Shown one piece after another: positions 31,250 through 42,237 of a DNA stretch of 64,000 nt. Numbering within the stretch: the first letter of the stretch is position 1; the number at the start of each line of letters is the position of its first letter. Location of the stretch: assembly GCA_026873275.1 (NCBI GenBank), contig JANTUC010000002.1, positions 1,488,001 to 1,552,000 on the forward strand. Direction: 5' to 3'. Under the pieces are notes generated by a model. That model made no database searches and was not told where the DNA came from. It saw only the letters and a program-made list of their open reading frames with translations. The translations under genes were made by a program, and so were the position numbers. The DNA comes from Pseudopithomyces maydicus. Lineage: Eukaryota > Ascomycota > Dothideomycetes > Pleosporales > Didymosphaeriaceae.

Positions 31250-32758
31250 TCATTTGGCAGGTAGACAAGGTCTGTGAAATGGAATGTCGCTAACTTTTCC
31301 CATTGCGGCCTTCAGAATCACGTCGCTTGCTGTTCCAGCTCCGTCTGTTGCCCTGACCTTCTTCCCCAGTTCTTCCGCTTTCCATCTGATGAAAGCACCC
31401 TCCGAACCTGGTGCATCATCCAGAATCTTGACGAGAGCATCCATAAGCATATTGGGATCGATTTCGGGTTCTTTCCCCTTGTTTGCATAGATTCCAATTC
31501 CCGCCCATTCGCTTCGAGTTGCCAAGGTGAAGAGATCGAACCAAAACGCGAGATGAATTTGTGGAAGTCCAACGTATGCGGCCTCAATCAGACTATTTGC
31601 CCCCGCGTGGCTGATCAAACACGAAACATTCGGGTGCTGCAAGATGGCAAGCGCTGGTGGATCTAACCATTCGCGCACAAGAGTCTCGGCACAATTTCCC
31701 TCATTTCCAAAGACACCGTCGATTATCGAGTGGAAGGTTGAAGCCTGGGGTAACTTCCACAGTAACTGGAAACCTCCTTTTACAGACTTGCGGGCTGCTG
31801 TCACAGCTAGTGCGATGGCTTCGACATCGCGATTGTTGTAAGTGAAGAGAGTCCCAAGATTCAGGACTACAGTACGCTTTTGATCAAGAAAGCTACAAAT
31901 ATCCGGAAAATCAATGGTCGATATGGGTGGAATGTGCTTTATTATCGGACCACAAAAAACCGTGTTGTTCATGGGCAGATGAGGGTATTCCATCTCAGCC
32001 ATTGATGCAAAAAGGGATGCCTCTGCCCCTTGGTCCTGAGCCTTCATAACACTCCCGGGTATACCTGCTTCCTCCCGTGCGGTATCCAAACTCTTTCGAC
32101 TTTTTGAAGTCACTATGCTGTAGATTATACCGAGGGTTAAAACTATGTTGTAGGGTATCAGATACCAAGGGACCGGAAACGTGATATTCGTGAACAGAGG
32201 CGGGAATTTCCACAATCCTGCTCCACGAGGTTGATGAAATGCCGCATGATCAATACTGGTGCCTGGACTAAGAATAACGTACTTGCAACCCTCTGCGCTG
32301 CACGCATCTCTGCCCATGTTTCGGAAAAGGATGTCTAGGATGACTATATCGGGTTTGACTTCGGAGACAATTCGCCGAATGGCTTCATATCTAATAAGAT
32401 AATCGGTTGGGCTAGTGTAGATAAGACTAGAAATTCTTTCGCAAAGTTCAAGGCCACCCACAGCCAACGATGCAGGAGCACTCTTCAAGAAGTTCGTAGG
32501 ATCGCGGATACGTTCCCCGCTGCCGGCGATTTCGAGATGGTTTCGAGGACCCATAGCGTGGAATACAAGTGATCTAGTATTGGACTTCTGTATCAGATGC
32601 TGCCATTGGAGTCTCGCAGGCTCGTCTCCAATTATGTGAATGGATAAGCTAGTGAGATTGGGAAAATTAGTGGACAGAAGATGGCTGCAAATAGCTCGAT
32701 GAATATTCGAATGTCCCTGCTCCACCGGACTGAGAAACACAAACTTAAGATCAGACAT
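31250..32758 (-). CDS. UDP-glycosyltransferase (GT1-like)
   Basis: A single exon of 502 residues, taking the ATG at 32758; the longer frame has no ATG. The start KFVFLSPVEQGHSN carries the N-terminal acceptor-side histidine region. The C-terminal half has the UDP-sugar binding signature: VLNLGTLFTYN, LVREWLDPPALAILQHPNV and SHAGANSLIEAAYVGLPQI followed by FWFDLFTLATRSEWAGIGI. A hydrophobic segment (WYLIPYNIVLTLGIIYSIV) lies mid-protein, as in several fungal members. The acceptor could be a sterol, a lipid or a secondary metabolite; sequence alone does not decide. The gene sits near an RTA1-like protein and a multicopper oxidase. Confidence 0.9.
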   Translation of the reverse strand: MSDLKFVFLSPVEQGHSNIHRAICSHLLSTNFPNLTSLSIHIIGDEPARLQWQHLIQKSNTRSLVFHAMGPRNHLEIAGSGERIRDPTNFLKSAPASLAVGGLELCERISSLIYTSPTDYLIRYEAIRRIVSEVKPDIVILDILFRNMGRDACSAEGCKYVILSPGTSIDHAAFHQPRGAGLWKFPPLFTNITFPVPWYLIPYNIVLTLGIIYSIVTSKSRKSLDTAREEAGIPGSVMKAQDQGAEASLFASMAEMEYPHLPMNNTVFCGPIIKHIPPISTIDFPDICSFLDQKRTVVLNLGTLFTYNNRDVEAIALAVTAARKSVKGGFQLLWKLPQASTFHSIIDGVFGNEGNCAETLVREWLDPPALAILQHPNVSCLISHAGANSLIEAAYVGLPQIHLAFWFDLFTLATRSEWAGIGIYANKGKEPEIDPNMLMDALVKILDDAPGSEGAFIRWKAEELGKKVRATDGAGTASDVILKAAMGKVSDIPFHRPCLPAK

Positions 32759-34131
32759 CACCACTCTTTTAAACAAATTGATGTAGTCTTTACCAGTGAA
32801 GAGAAAATGGTGAGCAATATTGTGTGGGCTATCCTTTCTTTATATAGATGTCGGAGGCTCCGAATGTCGCCAGAAATTACCAGGGTATAGACAAGATCTT
32901 TGGATTGACGAGACCTGCGTGAGTAGCGATGGATGACGGGCTGCAGCATTATCTTGTCCTGTGTTGCAATAGCAGGGGTATGCAGATAAATCGTCAACCA
33001 AAGACTCGCCAAACGCAGGTCTGACAAATCATCCACCAGAACAGCTGATAGCACAGCATAAGCAAACAAAACTTGGCAAAAACACAGTCAGATCTGAAGC
33101 GAAATTCAATGTGCATGGACTCACAGCTATGTTTCTTTGAGAGCAAATACTAGAAGGGGAAATTGTATACAATGAATTAGTGTCTATGAGATACATCAGA
33201 AGCGACCGAAACCTAGAGGCGTTGCCTGTACATAACAGTGGTCATACTTACTTGATCGATTAATAACATGCATAAAACGCAATCGTACGACCAGGACTCA
33301 TGATTCTAGCTTAAATCAAGCGCCAACTTTGGGAATGACTAGAAAGTATGGATAAATAGGACTTGATCGCATTCAGAACTTTGATGGACGTTAGTACTAC
33401 TGATAGAAGAATAAGTGATAACTAGTTAATTAATACTGCTGACTATTTTTAGGACAAATGCTGGTCGTATGTACATATAGTTGCGCTTTGATACCTATAT
33501 GCTCGCGTTTTGCAATACTGTAATTCAGGGTATAATAGACGTCAACGTCAGCTGATGAAATCAAGTTATTACGCCATACTATGTTTACCAAGCCATAATT
33601 AGTTGTGTCCTAGTCTATTCCCCATCTAAACTTATATAAAACGTCGTTTTTCTTATAGGATTCCCCAAGTCGAGAAGCAATAGATCGCGAAGATGGAGAA
33701 TATGATTAAGAGTTTTTGTGGATTGTTGCGTCAAGGCCTATACTAGAAAATGCAACCCACTGTAGGCACTACAAAATCAGTAAAACAATACGTCCATCAT
33801 GCTGCCTTTTAGAAATCAATAGCAACATCAAATTGATAAACACAGGGTGACCGACTTCTTGAGTAGTATTTCAAATAGACCAAGTATATATGTGAAAATT
33901 GAATCGTTCAACAATGAAGATCATGGGATAATCCAAATATGATACGTATATAATTCATTGCGATTGCAAAGCTCGCTCATCCTGTTCCAGAATTGCACCC
34001 AACGCCTACATCATACATGCTACTAGTGCCCTGCAAAATTTAAATCCTCCCGTGGGTATTCCTATTCTATTCAACCCTTGTTCACATCGCACAAACCATT
34101 ACCAAAACACTCCAGAGTCCCCAGTATCTAC
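32759..34131. other. AT-rich intergenic, 1.4 kb
   Basis: Markedly AT-rich compared with the flanks, with many short direct and inverted fragments and no open frame of note. It may be an old, mutated repeat; I see no terminal repeats. Confidence 0.5.
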
Positions 34132-35234
34132 TTAGACATCGCGGTGAGCATATGGTTCGTACGCAGTATTTTCCTGAGGAAGCATCTCAACGGAGCTCTC
34201 ATCAATATCTTTCCGAGAAACACTCTTATATTTAGCAGCCTGCTTTGCACCAAGGACAGGAAAGCAGAAACCCGGGTGGAACAAGGTAAGCGCCAAAACA
34301 GCGATGGTGATCATGACACCTTCCAGTGCGACTACAAGCTCAGTCAGCCAAATCCTGTCATGCAGCTGCGCTTACAATACTTACTGAATTCGGGCTCGTT
34401 ACGCATGAGCTCGTTACCCCACCCTCCAGTGAGCTCCGGAATTCGGTAAACACAACGCGTGAAGATGGCAAGATAGGCGATCATAACTCCGGAAACAAAC
34501 AAGCGAAACTTCAAGCTGGTCAGGATCTTGTTCGCTGCCATGGAAAGCTTTTCGCGGCGACGGTAAGTCCTGAAAGTGTACTCGGCGAGTAGGTACCCAA
34601 AGATGGAGAGGATAACGACTTGAAAGATGACACCAGCAATCATAAGGTTGGTTCCAAGATCCTGAGCCTTGGAACCGTTCTCTCCTGTGGCTGCAAGACC
34701 GCCACCCGCGCCCTGAAGGACGAGAGAGACCATGTCGCCCGAAATGAAGATATATGTGTACCAAGCGGGCCGTAGACGAGACCAGGTCTCTCCAAACGTA
34801 ATAGTAAAATGCTTCAATGTAAGGTAGATGCCGGCAGAAATAAAGGCGGGCGCGATGATGAGCAGACAGATCTGAATTTGGAAACCAACATCGTCGTAAG
34901 GATTGTTGTTCATCATGACACGACCAGCATATCCTGCTGCTTCGGCGCCACATCCCAAGCACAGTGCTATCTATAATAGAGATTAGTAAGATGACAGTCA
35001 TGATAGAAAGCAGCTACGTACCATATATGTCCATGTCTTATACCGGATGCCCAAAACTAGATTGATAACACAGCAAAGACCGAAGAATGCAACAAAGAAT
35101 GCATTCCATCCTAAGCTTGGATAGTAGCCATATAGGGTGGCTTCAACGGGACAGCCTGGACCAACTTCAATACAGTCTGGACGGCGATGTGGACGTTCTT
35201 CGCGTGTGCTGAGTAATGCAATAATTGTAGACAT
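34132..35234 (-). CDS. RTA1-like seven-transmembrane lipid-translocating protein
   Basis: Three exons: 35234-35022, 34970-34385 and 34331-34132. Phases 0 and 1 agree and give 332 residues. RTA1 family hallmarks are present: YGYYPSLGWNAFFVAFFGL in the first membrane segment, CGAEAAGYAGR, QICLLIIAPAFISAGIYLTL, ISGDMVSLVLQGAGGGLA, and SGVMIAYLAIFTRCVYRIPE. The third intron choice (acceptor CTTGTAG) joins EPEF to IALEGVMITIAV, which keeps a membrane helix. Fungal relatives give resistance to toxic lipophilic compounds such as 7-aminocholesterol or export long-chain bases. The hydrophilic tail ends in YAHRDV. Likely location: plasma membrane. Confidence 0.93.
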
Positions 35235-37873
35235 TGTGTGGTAAAAGTCTAGAAAGAGTGAATCTATAAAAGTATGTGTAACACTCAAACCAAGCGAATG
35301 CTGGTGTTCGTACTGGATGGCCTTGGACCTCCAGAGTGTTTATCTTATATCCTATGCAATGTCCTGCGCACAGGTATATGCATGGTTTCGCAATCCTACC
35401 TCAGCCTCTCGTACGTCTGTTGAAGCACCGCGAATAGATATCCCAATTGAGATGGCTTAGCGATGGACCCTGGCCGTTGTGGGGGCTAGCTTACATGCTG
35501 GAAACTTGGCCGAGAATCTACATCGCAAGCAAACCCATCGGTGGCCTAGTGGTCGTAGCAACTGCGAGTTGTGGCGCCCACGGCGCCTTCTGATTGGTCT
35601 TGCCAGACCAGATTGTTGTTCGTCGACGCGTGAGGCGAAGCAGAATTCGGGGGGTTATCGGTGAAACTGGACCGTGAACATAGGGGTGAGGCGGTGCTGC
35701 CTCAGCCCAACTATTCCATGTGCGGCCGTAGGGACGGACATAGAGCACTCGACCGTACTGCGTAAATCCAAGTCGGAGACATATTCATCGATCATATGGC
35801 GGTGCAACTATGGTGTTGAGTTTTCGTCTTCGGCCGACACAGCCTGAGGCGACCGCGTGTACCTTCTGCCCGACACGGCCTGCTTCGCCAACTTTGAGGG
35901 CTGCGCAACGGCTGGTGAATCCTTCACTCATGTCACGTCGCCGAAGGAAATGATGCGACACATCGCTACCTTTTGCCACTCTAGTGCTCTCATTGCCTGA
36001 TGAAGGAGGCGTGTTGCGAGCCAGGGCCCACCTCCAGACTGGCATTGGATAGCGATGTGGATGTGCGCCATTCCTAAACCAATTTAGCTTTTGCGACCTG
36101 CACCGTTTGGTCGTTTGGTGCACTCTACCACGAACCTGGTCACTGCTGTCAGGCCCGTGAAGCTGATCAGCGATCATCAGCCTTTCATTCTGTATGCCAG
36201 TCCGGAACTTGTCGGTGTCACTGAGCACATTTGCCGTCACCTCATTTAAGGCAGCCAGTGCCCCAAGTGGATAATGCGTACATATACATTTAGAGATCTT
36301 CCCGAAGCTCTCAAAGCCTTCAAGTCACATATTCTTGTTCTGCTATTTTCCCCGAACAGAACGAAAACACTGTCAGCATAGGTGTCTCTCTGTTGACTTC
36401 ACCATGAGGATGAGATGCCCATATTCTAATTCTGCCATTTCCACCGAACAGAACGAAAACACTGTTAGCTTAGACATCTCGACTGCTGAATTTCATACCA
36501 AAATGAATTACCTTTCGCTTCAATGTCGTAGGTGCCTGGTAAAGAGCTCTAGGTCGAGGCCTGCAAATTGCCGCACCGCGAACACAATTACTGATACGAT
36601 ACTCGTCACTAACTGAAGATGTTATTCATCTATGTAGCTCTGTTGGTCTTAATCGGCATATGGATGATGCGTAGCTCTCGTCTATGTGTGGGCAGACAAC
36701 AGAGCGAAGGATCATGTACTCGTTTAGTATTTATCAGCTTACGCTAAAATCTGAAATCTGTTCTACTTTGGTCCTAGCTTGACAGAGCCTCAGCTGGATA
36801 GGACCGATGGAAACACACTGCACCATGAAATAAATGCATATTCCAAGACACTGCCAAGTAAGTCACTAATTTTTTTATATGCCTGTGTGGAACGATGAGG
36901 GCTGAGTCGTGATAGCAATGCCTAAAGTCGTAGATGGAACTTGCCTAGTTTGAAAGCACGAGAAACTCCGACCTCATACTTCAAACCAATGAGGTGGTCT
37001 CTGGGAAACTCATTAACTATACCAAGGGACTGCATCGGAAGCGTTGAGGTTCGGGGACGCGCTTGTGCTGTCAGCCCCGCCGCGATTGAACGAGGTGCAT
37101 GAGAGACACATGCAGCCCTGAGCGGATCGCAAACCACCATCTGACTGATCGAAATCTCAATGTATGTTGTAAAAGTCCTGTATGTTGGTCGCAGACCTGG
37201 CCCCAGCACTTTTTTCTCATCGAGACTTCTCTTCTTCGCTCAAGCCCCAAAAGCGACCTAGCTTGGTCCATGCTGTTCCGTTCTAAATTCAGCCCGCGAT
37301 CAGCCACTCTCAGCAACTCTATTTGTTGTCACGATTGATCTGAACAGATCATATTGCCAGCAGGTAATGGTAAAGTTAACACAAGACTTTGTCAAAGACA
37401 CCCTTATAGTATATTAGACAACGTGTAGAATCACCAACTCTTCAGACGCAGTCAATCATTGCGCTGCAGATCCATATCAGATGTAGAAATACTGATTCAC
37501 TTTCGGACCGCGCTCAAGTTAAGCTTGCACCCATGTTGATCTCATTCTCATGAAATCACTCTGCATTTAGATGCTCTAATAGATGGCTCATGCTTAGCAG
37601 ATAAAATTGCTGGGAGGGCGGTCCTTATGCTTAGGGACTGTAATTCGCTTTTTTTTGCTAGGTTTCCGTGTTTGCGGTAAGTTTTGACAGCTTTCTGTTC
37701 AAACGTTGATCCGACATTAGATATGACCGACGTTGAATGTAATGAATCCATCACGAGGGTGGACTGCAGAAAGCTATAGACATCAACATCTCCCCCCACA
37801 TTATTGCCTCTCGAGCAGCATCTCTCTTTAGAATTGCGCTCTCTCTTTGTCGAAGCACCTCTCCAAACTTGCC
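35235..37873. other. Gene-poor region, 2.6 kb
   Basis: No gene that I can support. The longest frame (151 codons, minus strand, 36240-35785) lacks an ATG. The region carries a degenerate 92-bp tandem duplication at 36330-36520. Confidence 0.5.
36330..36520. repeat. Degenerate 92-bp tandem duplication
   Basis: CGAACAGAACGAAAACACTG occurs at about 36353 and about 36445, with matching flanks (ATATTCTTGTTCTGCTATTT versus ATATTCTAATTCTGCCATTT). The downstream parts are also similar. It suggests an old local duplication. Confidence 0.7.
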
Positions 37874-39837
37874 ATGCTGGGCCTCTTGGCTTTGATTGTT
37901 TTAGCAGGCTCCTCGTCTGCCAAGAGAGTCACATTCGAATGGCACATAAAATGGAGATTAGTGAGTTCCGGATCTATCTTCTACGCGAATTCATACTGAC
38001 GAGACTGAGGCTGCTCCAGATGGTTTCGTTAGACCGGTCATTAGCGTCAATGGCGAATGGCCGTAGGTATATCGAAACGTTCACATGCTCCTACTGACAC
38101 TTTCACAGCCCGCCTACCATTGACGTAGATCTAGGCGATGAAGTTGTTGTAAACACATACAATGAGCTGGGCAATGAAACTCTTACTATCCATTTTCACG
38201 GGATGTTCCAGAACGGGACAGCTGCTTCAGATGGTGCTGCTGGACTCAATCAATGTGGCATATATCCGGGAACTTCTTTCCAGTACCGATTCATAGCAAA
38301 TCCTGCCGGCACACATTGGTGGCACTCTCACGAAAAAGCACAATACCCAGATGGACTGAGGGGGAAGATGATCGTCCATGATCGTGCGTGGGAACAGAGT
38401 CTGAAAGTTGATAGGCAGATATATTTGAGTGTATCGGACTGGTGAGTTTAGGTTGAGGTCTATCAAACTCACTGCTCACAGTATCAGGTGGCACGAACAG
38501 TCTGCCTTTATCACCCGCAACTATCTTAGCCCCCAAAATGTGAATGGATCTCTCCCTTCACCAAACTCTTTCTTGCTAGACGACAGCCGCGACCCGCCTA
38601 GACTCAGACTTGAGGTACGTCAACCATGCTGAACGTGTAAAACTTGAGCTCTGCTGATCCTTCATGTCTGGATCCAGCGCAACAAGCGATACTTGCTTCG
38701 TATCGTTAGTTTGGCTGGCCTTGTGTGTGGCCAGTTTCACATCGCCGGTCATACTCTTACCGTCGTAGCCATCGATGGTGCGCAGGTACATCCCGCCGTC
38801 ACTGATACAATCGCAATATGTGCTGGCCAGAGTTACGATGTTATTGTCGTTGGTAATAGCTACAAAGCCAACACGGATTTTATTTTCAAGATGGCCACGG
38901 ACATGCTGACTGGACCCATCCCCTCTAATGAATCGAGAGCAGTGATTGGTAGGATAGGTCTTCAGGGTAGCAGTGAGACCCCAGCGTTCCAGTCTGGTGT
39001 ATATGGTTACGACTCAGATGGCGTTTCGTTTTTGCCATCGCTTCTAAACTTCAATTGGACGGCGCAGGGGATACTGGATGACGCGACTCTAGTACCTCTG
39101 GACAACGAGCCACTTCTCAAGAATGTCAACAACCAAATCGGTCTGCGGGTTAATCAGGTGTTCTATGAAGGCATTGGAACACGCACGGGGATTGGTTCTC
39201 AGCCCTATATCAAGCCCAGAATTCCGTCTTTAATCTCGGCCATGACAACTGGTGACCTAGCTTTTGAAAATACAACCTATGGTCCTGGCACTAGTCCCTT
39301 TATTTTGCGCCACCATGACGTTGTTGAAATATACATGGAAAACAGCCAGATCTGGCCTCATCCCATGCACTTACACGTGAGTAATGTTTACGTCTTGCCC
39401 TTCAATCCAGCGACTGATTGGCGCAGGGGCACTATTTCCAGATAGCAGGTCGGGGATTTGGTCGGTGGAACGGGGATGAGAGATTGCTCTATAAAACCCC
39501 TGCAAAGCGCAATAACGTCGTGATTCCACCGTTTGGCTGGTTCCTCATCCGCTTTCGAGCGGATAACCCAGGGGTGTGGTTCTTCCATTGTCACATTGAT
39601 CTCCATCTTGTCGGTGGCATGGCTGCAATCATGGTCGAAGCGCCAAACGTCTTGCAGCTCCAACAAAAACTGCCGATTCAGAACATCAAGGCCTGTAATA
39701 CTGATTTCAAGTGTTCCGTGGGAGCATGCAATTGCCGCCTCGATCGGCTCAGCGAGGAGCAGTCAAATCGACAGTGCAATACGATCTTCAACCATCTCAA
39801 CCCTGCGCGGTTTGGTGCTCTCATACCTTTTTTCTGA
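37874..39837 (+). CDS. Multicopper oxidase, Abr1/Fet3-like
   Basis: Six exons: 37874-37960, 38010-38062, 38109-38441, 38488-38614, 38678-39376 and 39427-39837. All phases agree and give 569 residues. A signal peptide opens the protein (LGLLALIVLAGSSSA). All copper ligand clusters are present: HFHGMFQNGT, HWWHSHEKAQYPDGLRG, HPMHLHGHYFQIAG (joined across intron 5) and HCHIDLHLVGGM. RPVISVNGEWPPPTIDVDLGD near the start is typical of the ascomycete group that includes conidial-pigment oxidase Abr1 and ferroxidases. It likely oxidises phenols or iron outside the cell. No C-terminal membrane anchor is seen, unlike Fet3, which favours a secreted oxidase. The exact substrate is inference. Confidence 0.93.
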
Positions 39838-40751
39838 ATGCATTTCACGGGTGGGAGATGGAGTGGGGGACCTAGGTGCGGTGCAAATTAAGGGGAACCC
39901 TGGATGTATACATGTATGTATGTTATATATATATACACATGCATGTGTAGTAGCTACCTGTATGGGTAGAGGAAGCATGACTTATCTTGTAGTCTCTCTT
40001 TCTTAAGAGTGGTATGTTGTGATTGAGACCCTCTGAGTCTGAACTGTTCTGGCCCGTCTCACGCCAGAAAAGCTGGTAATGGATACTTGCATCCTATAAG
40101 GCAGGTCTAGCCGACACTCGAGTTGCTGCACCACGTGTGACCAAGTTCCACGCTAAGCTGTTTTCGATATGCCCAGGCGGCTTGACAGTTCCCAAGCGTG
40201 AAACTGTCAACAGCTCAAGGAATCTCCCTCAATGATTCACGATGTCGATGTTTTACTCAACTAGGAAGTTTAGTATGTGTGGACAGCTATTGTTTACTTC
40301 GAGTGTGGATGTCGATGCTAGACCTCGGATCTACATTGTGGAAAGCGCTCGCCAGGTACACGTTGCTAAACCTACCGGCGACAACAACGCGCGCATCATG
40401 TTGGATAGGTATACACAGAACTTGCGAAGATCGTTAAATCTCGCGTGCCTAGCCGATAGATCCTGAAGCCACAGCGAAATCCGGAGGTCAAAACATTTCA
40501 CTAGTCCTTCCCCGCATGCTCACCGCGGCAGTATCTTATCGGTTTTCAGGCACGTTTCATCCCTCGCCTCACGACACTCCCCAATCGTGTCACGTTTCAA
40601 AATTGTGACATTCCACCATCCCTCGCCACACATCGAATGATGGCGCCTAATAAAGAGAACATGTTTGCCGTGATGCCCTGTTTCCTTGCAACTTTCCTTA
40701 TACACATACCATATCTTACCATCTGTCACCAGTCTTTTTCCACCATCAAAC
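39838..40751. other. Intergenic, 0.9 kb
   Basis: Contains a short TA/CA-rich stretch near 39910-39945 and the promoter of the SET gene. No supported gene. Confidence 0.55.
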
Positions 40752-42082
40752 ATGAAGGGTGCAGCCAGTCTGAGCCTGCTGAGCAGTGTCTTTGCGCTTG
40801 CAGAAAAAGTTCAACAAATACCACAGAAACCTCTCCTCGAAAACACATGTCCATCGGGTTCAATTCTCTACGATGGTGAATGCCAACCTGCGATCCTTGG
40901 CTCTTCGTCGCCGGTTGAAAACATCGGTCTGAACACAACCATCACGCTAGAGGAGGCACGCGCAGTAGTAGAACAGTATGAAGATTTTCCTTGGACGTTC
41001 TTACCAGAATGCTACTCGAGCGACAATCAGAAAGAGCCCATATGCGTCTTCTCAGACCAGAACTTCGCAGGGGGCGAGGTATTTATCTCGTCACGACCAC
41101 TCCACGTGCCTACCAGATACTTAAAAAGCCCGCCTTCTCACAAGCCGGTGCTCTTTCACGGATAAACCAACACGCCAACCCTCCTTTCGAAGAACACGAC
41201 TTCCCAGGCAAAGGTCGCGGCCTCGTTGCCAACAAAACGCTGCATCGTGGCGATCAGATTTTCGCTTCCACACCTCTCGTCATCACGGATCCAGATATGT
41301 ACAATCTCGACGAGTCGGAGAGATTGCGCCTAGGACACCGCGGTGTTGACACTCTTCCTCCTGCGACGCAGACTCTCTTCTGGAAGCTTCTCGACCATTT
41401 CAAAGGCGACCCAGTCGAAGATAGGGTAAATACCAATGCATTTGACATCAACATCGATGATGTCGGAATGTACGCTGTTATGCCCGAGATTGCTATGCTC
41501 AATCACGACTGTCGACCAAACGCGGCGTACTTTTGGGATCAAGACACGCTGAGCCACTACGTGCACGCCACGCAAACTATATACCCTGGCGAGGAGATTA
41601 CCATCACATATATCAACAATGAAAGGAAGAGGGAGGCTCGTATGAAGCATCTGAAGAAGAATTGGGGCTTCGACTGCTCATGCTCGAGCTGCGCCGCGCA
41701 TCCTGTCTTCACTGCCGAGTCCGATGCACGCATACAAACAACAGATGACATTATGGAGTCGCTCAACGACTGGACGGCTTCGTCTAAAGCAACTCCCGAG
41801 ATGGCAGAACTGCTCATATCGCTGTATGAGCAGGAACGACTGCACGCTAGCATGGGCATCCCATACAAGCACGCAAGTGAGGTGTACAGCAGCTTCGGCG
41901 ACCGGTACAATGCGATCAAGTACGCACAGTTGAGTCTTGAGCTGCTCCATCTGGATCGTGGGTTTAATGACGTGGATATCAAGTTCATGGCTGCCATGGC
42001 CAAGGAGCCGGAGAAGAGCTGGAGCTGGAAGAAGCGTGTGGGTCATAAGAGGGTGGAAGGCGAGTGCGGACACGCACATTAA
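40752..42082 (+). CDS. SET-domain protein with signal peptide (one frameshift)
   Basis: From ATG 40752 the frame gives a signal peptide (MKGAASLSLLSSVFALAEK) and a cysteine-containing N-terminal region (ENTCPSGSILYDGEC, ECYSSDNQKEPICVF). At the G run 41070-41074 the reading must shift. One added G joins FAGG to RGIYLVTTTPRA and gives 443 residues. The SET domain follows: GKGRGLVANKTLHRGD, the NHDCRPNAAYFW core, GEEITITYI and a cysteine post-SET motif (CSCSSCA). A helical C-terminal region ends in KRVEGECGHAH. SET domains methylate lysine, usually in nucleus or cytosol, so the apparent secretory signal is unusual. The frame break is likely a sequencing error, since both sides are conserved-looking. 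Confidence 0.82.
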
Positions 42083-42237
42083 TGAGTAAATTCAAAAGGG
42101 TGTGGGAATGTTGTTTTAGACATTGAAAACGACAGGCGTAAAGGGATTGGAACTTGTCAGCCGCAGGCTTTGGATTATGAATATACCCTAGATATATACA
42201 ATTTTTATCTTCTTAACCTCCCTCCTTCACCTGTATA

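Noticed and set aside
32759..34131. Possible RIP-mutated transposon
   Set aside because: AT-rich, but no terminal repeats, target-site duplication or transposase/reverse-transcriptase motif is visible.
35540..35600. A-box-like TGGCCTAGTGG suggesting a tRNA
   Set aside because: No B box or foldable acceptor stem at the right distance.
35785..36240. 151-codon minus-strand frame
   Set aside because: Lacks an ATG (begins with GTG) and has an arginine/serine-rich composition typical of a chance frame.
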